64,000 nt of DNA from Lyophyllum atratum (Eukaryota > Basidiomycota > Agaricomycetes > Agaricales > Lyophyllaceae), in the NCBI GenBank assembly GCA_014905825.1, contig JACGCN010000011.1, positions 1,426,001 to 1,490,000 on the forward strand, in the 5' to 3' direction. The position numbers were made by a program, and so were the translations under genes. The notes beneath the pieces are model-generated. The model had not been told where the DNA came from, made no database searches, and saw only the letters and a program-made list of their open reading frames with translations. Shown here in pieces: positions 33,161-43,665 of this stretch. Within the stretch, counting starts at the first letter, position 1. Each line of letters begins with the position of its first letter.

Positions 33161-35697
33161 CGGTTTATCGTCTACTTGGCTGTCGGGAGCTTCCAACGAC
33201 GGATCTTTAGTCGCGTACTAGTACTACACATCTCGCTTTTACCTACCTGACCTCCTCATGACTCGCTTGTTTCGCCCTATTCAGTAAGAATCAATCATCC
33301 GGCGGGTTTAACCCCTGTGCGGTGTTGGTCCCATACTTATTATCTAACCCGAGTTATGGCCGAATCTTCGGAGTGAAGGCGAATGCTGTCAAGCCGGCGA
33401 TGTACGAGGTGCATTGACTTATGCCTACCTGGCGGTAAAGGTAACACTGGCAGACCTCTGAAGAACGACATAGGGGGATGTCCGCGTCGCGCTCGACCGC
33501 TGTTCTCTGTCGTTCTCCCTAATATTCCGCTTTTCGTAGGTGATGAAACTCTTATTCTGATGACATGCTACTACTCGGCACCTGCTAAGTCCAAGAGCCG
33601 AATGCACATGCCCAACCTAGCGTCGTTTGCAACATCAAAAGGCTTGTCCCCAGCCGTCTCGAGCCATGGACCACCACCGACCAAGTGTCCTAAGGAAGGA
33701 TGGGTGGTCAGTCAATAATGACGATCAATCATATCTTAGAACATGCGCTACCTTGCTGAGAAGCAGTCAGAGGCTTCTTGAAGAATGTGTCGTGTCAGTT
33801 CGATTTCGGCTCGAAGAGAAAGGACTCACTTAGTCGTGGGAAAAGCTCAATCTCTATGCATGGAGGTTGGGTACAATCTGGACGGCTTTCATAGCTCGGG
33901 CACTGGTTAGGGCACATTCGTAATTCTGCTCGCTTTTGAGTACTCTTTCGTTTCGTCCCGGATTTGAAGACGTTGACCTGTTCCAAGAGCCATGAGGTGG
34001 ACCGTTATCAGTAGTGAGTGGAAGAAAAGGATGTGTAAGGCCGTGGACGCAGACCATACCCTCGCTAGAAGAATCATCATCCACAGTAGCGAGTACCAAT
34101 TATTGCAGAAATTGTGGATATCGATCTACATAGTCCTATGCACATGGGCGATGATCCGCATCTCCCCAACACCTCACGCGTCCGCTGCATGCTGACTCCT
34201 GAAGACTCCTGCCGCTTATAAAGCCCTGCATGGAAGATCAATCGAGGGAAGGGAGTTGTTCAGCAGTTTGAAAAAGGCGAGTGATAGGAGTCACGCAGTT
34301 GCCCGCGACGTTGCAGCTGTGAGGACAGGGGCTGCAGATGGGGCATGCATAGCGAAGTGCTGATGTTCATGGCCTACCGTCTCAAAACCCTCGAGGGCGA
34401 CGGTGGCGCGGTCAGGTTGCGGGCTACACGCGTCAGAATAGGTGAATTGGGTGAAAAATCGCGGGATAAGTGTTCACGACGTTACAGTACCTGCAGGGTA
34501 TCCCCCCAACCGCGTCTTCCCTTGATTCCCTCACTTCATCTCTACTTTGATGGGTGGAGCGCACCACCCTTGAACCGGAGGAGGGCACCCAGCCGTCGTG
34601 TGGCAAGATCTTCTGAGAGCAAAGTAAGTATATGACCAGTGATTCTCCTAAGGACAGGGTGGTAATGGCACTCACATCGCGGAGACGTTCAACGAATGGC
34701 ACATCGTAAACCGGTGGTGCTATTGCCACTGCTCAGTAAGGAACAGAGGGAAGAAGACAATGTAAAAGTTAGAACGACCACAGAGGCCCATATCGGAAGG
34801 CTTCTTATTATAGACCTTACGTAACAATCTGAGAGTCGAGTACCGGGCCGGCGCCAGAGCGCAGTACTTACTTTGTACAACTGACAACAACTGGCATATC
34901 ATAATCTTGTCACTTAGTCGCACAGCACCTTGCTTTTCCTCATCCGCATTCCAGCCCTGGTTCCTGCCCCTGAAGCCATGTCGGGCCTGCACACCCCACG
35001 CACGATGTCATCATAATTCTTCAGCCCTTCCACTGTCAAGTGATAATTTTTATCTTTAAGTAAGTTCAACTTTCTTGCTTCTCGTCGAGCCCCATATCTA
35101 CCACAGCAGCGTGGCCATCTATTCGCGGCGGAAGTATGGCCAACCGTCGCAAAAGGATTATGAAAGTTAGGGCGTCGCATCGTGAAGGCCAACTGGGTGA
35201 GGATACTAGATGAGCTTCGAGTCGCTCGTAGTATGTTACGTTTTACCATCGTCCATTTCTGCCCAACGCCCATCTCTCACCTGGGATTTAGTGGCACAGG
35301 CCAAACTGTGAAACTCGTGGGTCGTCGAAGATTAGCTCATGATGGGCCGCAGGGCTCGGGCGCTTGGTCTGACCCACGCATACGACACGTTGTAAACCAC
35401 GTTCTCTTATCCTGGTCAAAACGATCTATTTTCGGCTTTCTGACTTGTTTGACCCATTTCCTCGACACGCTAATGTGATTTCAATCTGCCGTGAGATTGT
35501 CGCAAGGTTCCTCGTGATGATGCACGAGGTATCCGAAGCTTTCGCTGTAGCTCAATGCAAACGTCATGCATCTATACCAAGCCTCGTGCATCTACGATGC
35601 GAAGATACGGCGGAAGGCGAAAACTTGTTCTGCGCTTCTGTCGTCCACCTTTAGTGAAAGACCTCTGCTCCTCCCGAAATCTTTATTGCTCACAAGG
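33161..35697. other. 2.5-kb gene-poor spacer inside the G-domain cluster
   Basis: No family exon, P-loop or TTMW block was found between copies D and E, and no other supported gene. Several open frames under 120 codons on both strands (for example 33383-33718 + and 34914-35273 -) lack motifs. It may hold old decayed members or regulatory DNA of the fusion gene. Confidence 0.45.
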
Positions 35698-37662
35698 ATG
35701 GGCTTCATGAGGAAGCTGAGATGGGGGACGAGGTGGCTGAAGGACGTTAAAGAAGAAGATGTGTTTTGCAGTGATCCCCGGCCCAGCGATCTCGTCGTCG
35801 CGTATGTCCATTAACGTCAACCTCATTCTCGGGAGAAACATTGGTCTTACTGATCATCAGACTCCTGGGCCCTACAGGAGCTGGGAAAAGCACGGTTGGT
35901 ATGCATTTGACAGAAACCCTTCAAACGACTCACGGTTCACTACCTAGTTTATCAACACCTTCTTTGGCGACCCGTTGGCGGCCGTGGGCAACGACTTGGA
36001 ATCCAAAACAAAGAATGTCCGTCACTTTGGCTTTTTACACCCTGATTTCCCCGGTCGCCGTATCATGCTGGTTGATACTCCCGGCTTCGACGACACATAT
36101 TTAACGGATAGGGAAATTTTGAGGCGCATCGCTATTTGGCTTGCTCGATCGTGAGTATCGTTTGAGTTAAATACGGGTGGTTATGAACACTTGCACATAA
36201 TTCTAGATATAACTCCAAGATGAAACTCGCTGGACTCATCTACCTACATCGTATTACCGACAATCGAATGTCGGGATCGGCGATGCAGAACGTGGAAATG
36301 TTCAAGAAGCTCTGCGGCAAAGACGTGAGCAAGAAGGTAGTCCTTATCACGACGATGTGGGATGAGGTTTCCGAAGTAACGGGGGCTCAACGCGAGCGAC
36401 AAATCAAGGACAAATTCTGGAAGGATATACTTGAGTTGGGGTCCCGTACGGTCCGCTTCCACTTATCGCAGTCGGCTGCCCGGGACATCGTCCTCTCCAC
36501 CATCAAACTGAATGATGTCAGGCCCGCGAAAATCCAAGAAGAGTTGTGTAACATGGATATGACGTTCGGAGAGACCGAAGCCGCACTTTCTATATTTACA
36601 GTCCAGGAGCCACTAGCCTTGCTTCTCCCGAGCAATGCGGATATCGGCAGTCCTGAGCATTCCATGGCAGAGCCGAACTGGAAGAAGTTGGTACAGGAGT
36701 CTGACTCGTTCATGCAGGATCCCAGGCCCACGGATTGTGTAATCTTGTAGGCCAATTCATCCAACAAGGGTCCCTACGGAAAACTGATATTAAATATGGC
36801 AAACAGAATTTTAGGTTCCACCGGTGCGGGAAAAAGCACAGTAGGTCTTATTACCGTAACTTCATTATTATCTCACCTTCGGCGACCAGTTTACCAATAC
36901 CTACATCGGCGAAGCCTTAGCATCCGTAGGCCATGGATCCGAGTCCCATACCCAGCATGTCCAATCCTTCTCGATTCCTCACCTTGCAACTTTCCCCCCT
37001 CGTCGCATTGTAGTGGTCGACACTCCTGGCTTCGACGACACATACTTAACAGACCACGAAATTCTGAGACGGATAGCTATCTGGCTAGCTCGATCGTGAT
37101 TATCCATCTAGTCTGCAATCTGATAATGGGACCCTTACCATCTTACCCCAGCTACACGGCCAAAATGAAGCTCGCCGGAGTCATCCACCTTGTCAATATT
37201 TCTCAGACTCTAACGGCGCAAACGAAGAGATATCTGCATGTGTGTCATCGGCTATGTGGCCAAAATGCGAGCAGGAAGGTTATTCTTGCCACCACAAAGT
37301 GGAGCGAGGCTGGACAACCATGGGCGGAAGAACAGGAGAAAGTTCTCAAAGGATGGTGGGAAGCGTTGTATGGTCCTGGATCTCGAATGGTCCGCTTCGA
37401 CAATACACCGACATGCGCAGCAGCCATTGTTCGCTCCGCTCTCGACGAGAATGACTACACCGGCATTCAAATACAGCGCGAATTGGTTGAAAGGGACAAA
37501 CCCATCCACGAAACTGAAGCAGCTCTCAACCTACCAATGGGAGGTCGCGGCGGGAAGCCGTTGGCAGTGCGGATCGATCAGCGGGGTTCCGGAGTTGGGT
37601 CGACCCTCGGCAAGATATTTAACAGGCAGGCGCCCAATCTAGATGTCAGACGGAGGGAGTAG
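35698..37662 (+). CDS. Two-domain G protein: tandem fusion of AIG1/GIMAP-like domains (copies E and F)
   Basis: Seven exons (35698-35801, 35861-35894, 35948-36150, 36207-36746, 36807-36840, 36890-37095, 37152-37662) join in phase to 543 residues with no stop between two complete G domains. Domain 1: leader MGFMRKLRWGTRWLKDVKEE, G1 LLGPTGAGKST, FINTFFGDPLAAVGNDLESK, G3 LVDTPGFDDTYLTDREILRR, G4 position VLITTMWDEVSEV. At about residue 267 a second leader begins in the same exon (MAEPNWKKLVQESDSFMQDP, then RPTDCVI). Domain 2 follows: G1 ILGSTGAGKST, FTNTYIGEALASVG, G3 VVDTPGFDDTYLTDHEILRR and ILATTKWSEAGQPW. Both P-loops sit on their own 34-nt exon, as in the single-domain genes. A separate gene starting at the internal Met cannot be ruled out, but nothing would end the first one. 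Two fused domains could form an internal dimer. Confidence 0.82.
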
Positions 37663-37681
37663 ACGGTCTACTAGCATGAAG

Positions 37682-37726
37682 CAGACAAACTCATCTGTCG
37701 ATTCGGGCAGTGTGTGAGTTTGTCTG
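37682..37726. repeat. 12-bp perfect inverted repeat downstream of the fusion gene
   Basis: CAGACAAACTCA at 37682-37693 pairs exactly with TGAGTTTGTCTG at 37715-37726 across a 21-base loop, 20 bp after the stop codon. It could fold as a hairpin in the 3' UTR or be a chance palindrome. Confidence 0.6.
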
Positions 37727-38180
37727 GCAGCGGTTCATTAATGCTTCGATCTCTTTCACGTTCCATGTAACTAATCTTTGTCCAATCAGGTCTGAGTATT
37801 TGAGGCACTTGTGGTCGCTTATGATTCTCTATGAGCATCCCAGCGTCCCAGATATTGAACCCGAAGAGCTGACCTTTGGCCGTACTAGTTGTCGATGCTT
37901 GTTGACGGAACTTATTGAAGTTCCATAGGTCATCAGCGCTAGCTCCAAATTGACAACATCGTGGTATTGTGAGACTGGCGCATGGGTGTGGTTTACGGCA
38001 AGCCATGAAATTCGAGAGAACGTGCATTTTTGAATGGTAAAATAGACATTATCAAGCGGACTACTTGAAGTGTCGTGTTTTGTCATTTTTGAATCTGCTC
38101 ATCAGCCTGAGCGATACATCCGGATGGGAAGCTAGTGCCAAGCAGTCAAGACCCGGATCCCTCCCCGGGGGACGCAGGAT

Positions 38181-39782
38181 CTACCTCATGATATAAGGAG
38201 GTATAATTGTGAATCCTCGATGTCGACTCTTCCACTCCTTTATTTCCAAACCCTCGGTCCGCATCTTCTCAAGTCTTCCAAGTAACTCCGGACTCAAGGG
38301 TTCCCGAGGACTCTGAAATCCGACCCTCCGCAACCTAGATCGGCCGTTATTTCCACCCCACCGAGATTCCACCATGGCAATAAATGTATCATACGGAAAC
38401 ACATCATCCGGACACCACCAATAATCGCAATTCAAGAGATTCATCACCAGGATTTCCAGTTGGACGACGAGCGCTGTATGTATGCAGAGGTGATCCTCTA
38501 GAACTAATGCTGCGATAAAACGTTTGGCGCTCTCGATGGGTGTTTCATAATTAATGTGCAGCTCTTTTAAAGCTGGGGAAAGCTTGAGGAGTTCGATGAC
38601 CTCTTCATCATCGGTAAAGCAGACCTCGTCAATATTAAGAATTGTCAGCGAGCACGATGCTCTCCGTAAAAAAGGTGTGAAGGTGGTTGGCAGGTATCCT
38701 TCAAGTTCGTCTACGACGTCGAAAACTCTCAACGAGCTCAAGGATGGCAGCACACCCAAAATTTTTAACCCGGCGACATCGGATTCCAGTCGTTGAAGGC
38801 TGACATGGTCAACTGGTGTTGCATGGGCCGACGAGATATGGTTGTCGGGATCAAGAATTTTTCCATCCCCTATTAACTCCACGAGATTTGGTGAACTTGA
38901 CAAGACGTCCTGAGCGTACGTCAGAGATCCATGGAAAGAAGTGATCTGAGACCAAGGAAAATTGAAGTGCTAAAGCGGAGGAAGAAGTTCCGGAGGATGT
39001 CTGTGGATATATACTTTCTGTAACCGAGGTGCCACGATCGATTTGAAAGTTTCTACGGGAAATGCTGTTGTTGGTATTATGATGATATGCTGGAGCAGGG
39101 GAAGAGGATGGTCGACCTGAGTGAAAGTCGGTAACAGAGCGGCGCCTATCTTAAGGTAGATCTTGTCCCAGCGGTGGCTTTGAGCAAGGAGACGGGAAAA
39201 TATGTCATTGTCCAAGAAACTCGATTCATCCAGGGCGACCCCAAAAATGATGGTAAGAGGGTATGTGCCAGACCTTGAAAGGTGGGTGTCCAGGATATCG
39301 AGGATGGGAAACGGTTTCCGAACATGACGATGAATCAATTTTGACATACAGATCGTGATATGCGACCAAAGAGGTGAGGTGGATAGGCTGATGCATCGCC
39401 AGTCACTAGATACATGACTGAGGACCCACGGCGCTAACGCCATGTTGAAGCTGCCTTGAGTGTTATAGAATGGGTCACGAGGATCCGCGAAGGGATCATT
39501 ATTCTCCCAAGCTGTTGGTAGACATGTGAGAAGTATCGTGCGCACGACGTCAAGAGGCAGCCGGCGGATAGGAGAGAGGATGAAGTTGCAATCGCACACC
39601 AGCTGATTTAACTCTTTCTGGATAACCAGAGGCCCTCCACGGCCTAGCGCGTCCAATTCGGAATCATACAGCAGAGTCCGGGCTAAGCGTAATATTTCAC
39701 GAGTCTTTGCAGCGTCCACCTCCAACGGAGGGATATTGGTGTGGAGGTATAGCTCCAGATTAGAAGGAAGCCTTGGTATCAT
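38181..39782 (-). pseudogene. F-box/LRR-like protein interrupted by an in-frame TAG
   Basis: The start at 39782 opens MIPRLPSNLELYLHTN, then a coiled segment and the F-box-like core LPLDVVRTILLTCLP, later VSSDWRCISLSTSPLWSHI, the pattern of agaricomycete F-box proteins. These recruit substrates to SCF ubiquitin ligases. Leu-rich repeat-like strands follow (PRLQKVYIHRHPPELLP). A TAG at 38971-38973 then interrupts the frame. After it the same frame continues without loss of similarity (HFNFPWSQITSFHGSLTYAQ, LVELIGDG, LPSLSSLRVFDVVDELEGYL) to the stop at 38181. No GT donor lies close before the TAG, so an intron does not explain it easily. The gene is either a recent nonsense allele, a truncated 270-residue protein, or carries a base-call error. 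Uninterrupted length would be about 530 residues. Confidence 0.7.
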
Positions 39783-40062
39783 TCGAACTTCCTAAGCTAA
39801 GATCCGAGGATAGAGCATCAATACGCAGTGTTATGAGTATATAACAAAAAATGACATCTTACGATGGAACCTTCTTTTTATTAGCAGATCTCTGAGGGCG
39901 TTTACGACGTCGTGGAGTAGGTCGTTGATGGAGAAGGAGTTCAAGGAATGAAGAGGCTTGGGGCTGTGCTCGGAGTGATCTCGGAGTCGATGCCACATTT
40001 GGGCCAGCTGAGGTTATGCTGACGCCTTGGCTCACCAGGTTGCTAACAACGGTCAACATCCA

Positions 40063-40890
40063 ATGTTAGGTTAGACCTCCCCAACCCAATCTTCTACGCT
40101 CTCTGATGTTCTTTATAACCAGTCATTGGCTTGACTGGCGGAATAGCGACTGGGAAATCCACGGTCTCCAGAATCCTAAAGGACAAGAAGATACCCGTCG
40201 TTGACGCGGATGTTCTAGCGCGTCAGGTTGTCGAACCAGGGACAACCGGTCTCAAGAAAATCGTGAAGGAGTTTGGGTCGGAAATTCTGCTACCGGATGG
40301 CACGCTGGATCGTAAGAAGCTCGGAACCGTCGTGTTCAATGACGAGGAGAAACGGAAGAAGCTGAATGCTATCGTGCACCCGGCAGTCCAGTGGGCTATG
40401 TTTATGAAGGTGATAGGTCTGTGGGTCAACAGTGAGAAGTATTGTGTACTTGATGTACCACTTCTGATCGAGGGAGGGCTGTGGAAGTGGGTGGGTAAGG
40501 TCGTCGTTGTTTACTGGTGAAGTTCATCGTCTCTTCCATATGACAGCAGCGTCTGACTCGTGTCATTTCAGCTCGCCTGATATCCAGCTTCAGCGCCTAA
40601 TGTCGCGCGATAGCTCAATTCGTGAGGAAGCGTCGGCCCGTCTCAATTCGCAGCTTCCCATCGCTGAGAAAGTCGCATACGCCGACGTCGTCATTGATAA
40701 CTCTGGGACGCCTCAAGAGCTGAAAGCCCAGGTCGACGCGTTCGTCGAGAGATTAGACAAGGGCATGGGCCACCTTTGGTGGATTGGATATGTTCTCCCT
40801 TTCGTCTCTCTGTTCTCTGCTATCTGGATCTTGGCGTCGCGTCGGCTTCGTAAGAAGCTGAGAAGAGTACAGAATAACAAGAAGGATTAG
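40063..40890 (+). CDS. CAB5: Dephospho-CoA kinase, last step of coenzyme A synthesis
   Basis: Three exons (40063-40069, 40123-40516, 40572-40890) give 239 residues. The first exon is only 7 nt, ATGTTAG. Joined to the next it reads MLVIGLTGGIATGKST, the expected N-terminus with the Walker A P-loop. The family motifs follow: VVDADVLARQVVEPGTTGL, then DRKKLGTVVFND, LNAIVHPAVQWAMF, VLDVPLLIEGGLW, VVVYCSPDIQLQRLMSRD and ADVVIDNSGT. The enzyme phosphorylates the 3'-OH of dephospho-CoA with ATP. A C-terminal hydrophobic helix (WIGYVLPFVSLFSAIWILAS) and basic tail suggest membrane anchoring (mitochondrial or ER), as reported for eukaryotic CoA synthesis enzymes. Without the 7-nt exon the frame would start inside the P-loop region, so this start is preferred. 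Confidence 0.92.
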
Positions 40891-41743
40891 TCCGTTCGTC
40901 GATATGCAAGCCCGTCCCATCCCTCTTGACTTGAATATGATCGACATTCAGACCTCCCCATGACAATCTGGGACCAGTTACCAGCGCGCTCGTCATCTAC
41001 GACTTATAATTCTGCTTCTCAAGCGTTGACGTCAAGCCCAAGGTAAGGCCCTGGCTTCGCCACCGCTTACTTGAAATACTGTAGGCACAAATGCCGCCCA
41101 AACATCCCTCTCAACCCTCAGAACAGCCCTATGGCATTACGTTCCAAGTCTATTCTGAGCAGCAAAAAACAAGACATTTCCGTGTTCGCAAACTCCCATG
41201 TGCATGATGAGTCCGAGGCTTTCTCCAATGTCATTCAATCGACGCTCAACGCAAACTCCAAGATCACGACGATTCAAGAAAACAAGTCAACCAATTTATC
41301 GTCAATAACAATCCCCAAAGGTTGAATTTCCGAGATCACCTCACCGGCACTCAAATCTCACGGAACGCCCCATTGAGAAAAATCTGGGCCAAAAGCCGCG
41401 TCTACAGACTCCGAAATTTATTGGGAATGCCTTGTGGAAATAACTAATTTTTTGCTCTGCCAAATTTTAATCGTTAATTTGTCGCAATAAACTGACGGCC
41501 CCACTGTGTTCTTCTTTTCCTACATTTTATCTGGACTACCCAGAACACACAGACAAAGACCTCGCGGATAGAAAGCGAGGTGGGTGTTCCCTCGCCATGT
41601 GCTTCCTGTAGAAGCTTACTCTGCCACTCACAGTTGGCGGTTAAGGAAGAGATAATATCAGTGGAGACGCCGGGGGAACGACCCAATACACTACCTAGTT
41701 GTCCTTTACCCGCTCCTCGAGACTTCTCTGGGCCTGGGCCAAA

Positions 41744-43330
41744 ATGGCTGAGGCAAAGGGGTGCCACTGGTACACACCTACCGGAATGAAGCCGTTATTC
41801 TACACGCACGATTCAGGCGAAGACGAGATTGAACTCGAGGATGATCGTGAGGACGAGTACGACACCCATTTTCAGCAAGATGAGGACAATCTTGCCACTG
41901 AAATTACTACGGAGGACGATGAGAAAATGGTGTCGCGCTTCAAGCAGGGGCTGAAGGAAGCTGGACGAGATAAGCAAGCCAAGGACCTATGGCTCGCACG
42001 ACATGCTACCGCTGTAAGCCACTTCTATTTATCCACATCTACAACATAGTAAGTCCTAATTTACCCTCGATGGACAGCTATGCACGACTTGCAAGCGCGC
42101 GGAGGAATGTCAACGAAAAGACGACAAGGTCGGCTGTACTCCCTGCGAAACTTCCCATAGACGCTGCTCGATGACAAAGAGCTATGTTTTGGAGTATGCT
42201 GCGGCTTGTGCTGATGTGTCAGTCGAGAAAGGGAAGGAGTTGTATGAGAAGTACGGAACGACGAAGAGGATGGGTAGACCGAGGAGGAAGCGAGTTAAGA
42301 GGGAAGAGGTGGAGGAAGCCCCAGACGTGACGAACACGGTTTTTGAGCGAGGGAAAAGCACTGATAGCAATATGAGGGGCCAGAAGAGGAAAAGGATGAT
42401 GCAGAGTGAAGGAGCTGCCGACGCGGATTCGAATGTCATGTCTTCGTCATCTAGTGCCATACCTGCAGGCGAGTCTCGAGAGCTCTTCACGCCCAGCCTC
42501 CTTTTAGATTTTCCCGCATCGGTCATGCCACATCCTCACCTGAAGACCAGGGCATACATCGGCATGTCACCGATACCTCCGAGTCATACATCTCCTTCCC
42601 CACTAGGGTCACTAGGGTTTGCGTCATCACTGTCCCCAGCTACTCAGCTCCAGAATAAGCCAGAATGCAGGAATACACAGTCGAAAGCTTTGAAGGAGAG
42701 CCGTGACCAGTTGAGGGCGGAAAAAAAAACACGTGAGGCGGAAGCACTTAGAAAGGAAACGAGGAAGCGAGAGCTAACGGACGGAGGAAGACAATCGAAT
42801 GGATACCGCGGTGAAGGCAGTACTTCTGTCATAGAGGTTTCGAGGCCAACAGGCGGAGATAGTCAGGGACGAGCTCAATGTAGGCAATGATAGACCCCGT
42901 CTCGTCTTATGGTGGCGAATTGACGTTCCCCACAGTGCTCGAAACATATCTTACTATCCAGCAGAGGAACCACATGCGGCTCTCGGCAAGAGTAGGCCAA
43001 GTGGAGCTGATGCTTAGGAGGATCGTAAGCCCAGGTTCTACTAGAGTCCACGAAAACAAGGACGCGCTTCTGAAAATGGCGCTCGAGGAACTTTCGTCAT
43101 GTCTTCACGATGACATGGGATCGCGCATGGAGCATTGGAACCCCTTCAAGAATTCAGGGATGGTCTTCAGGCCTGAGACGGTGTCGCTGCCTATCAAGTC
43201 AGGGGTGGCTCGCCGTGGTGCGATGGAGGAACTCGAGATGCAGCCTAGGCCTGGAAACGGTGCGCGAGATAACGAATACGAGATGCGTCCAGATCTTTAC
43301 ACACGGAGCAGGGAGTGGCGAAGCAGATGA
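41744..43330 (+). CDS. Zinc-cluster (Cys6-like) nuclear protein
   Basis: Three exons (41744-42013, 42078-42879, 42936-43330) join in phase to 488 residues. Residues 1-90 are acidic (DSGEDEIELEDDREDEYD). Exon 2 opens with six Cys spaced C-x2-C-x5-C-x8-C-x2-C-x6-C (LCTTCKRAEECQRKD, then CTPCETSHRRCS). This is close to the fungal Zn(II)2Cys6 DNA-binding cluster (C-x2-C-x6-C-x5-12-C-x2-C-x6-8-C) but with five instead of six residues in the first loop. A basic patch follows (KRMGRPRRKRVKREEVEE), likely a nuclear signal with AT-hook-like GRPRRK. The rest is Ser/Pro-rich, with a charged helix (QLRAEKKTREAEALRKETRK) and a C-terminal helical block (LTIQQRNHMRLSARVGQVEL). A transcription-factor role is inferred; no target can be named. 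Confidence 0.78.
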
Positions 43331-43665
43331 AGCGACTGGTTATATGGAATGAGGACCGGAAACAGTAAGGAGAGGAAGTCAAGCAGGCGATTGAAATTTC
43401 TACGGAGATAGTCTTACTGTCTCAAGTCCGAAATTTGATAAGTTGTGAACCCCGTTCAACTCCAGATCGAGGCAGATATTATGTGAGGGAGCCTCATCGG
43501 CAACCGACTCGTTTGGCGATGAGATACCGAGTAAGAAAGAGTTCGAGTCGGTGTGGGCACCCTGAGTTCTATTATTGGCCATATTTGTAACCATTTGGCA
43601 AGAGCGTTAAGAGATGAGATAACTTGTGGCCACTGCCACTGTTTGACGGCTTCAGTTTCTCTATC

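Noticed and set aside
39859..40059. 66-codon minus-strand frame between the F-box gene and CAB5
   Set aside because: Starts 4 bp from the CAB5 ATG and has no recognisable family; could be part of a 5' region, evidence too weak.
41071..41325. 84-codon plus-strand frame
   Set aside because: Ser/Asn-rich, no motif, sits in the zinc-cluster gene's promoter region.
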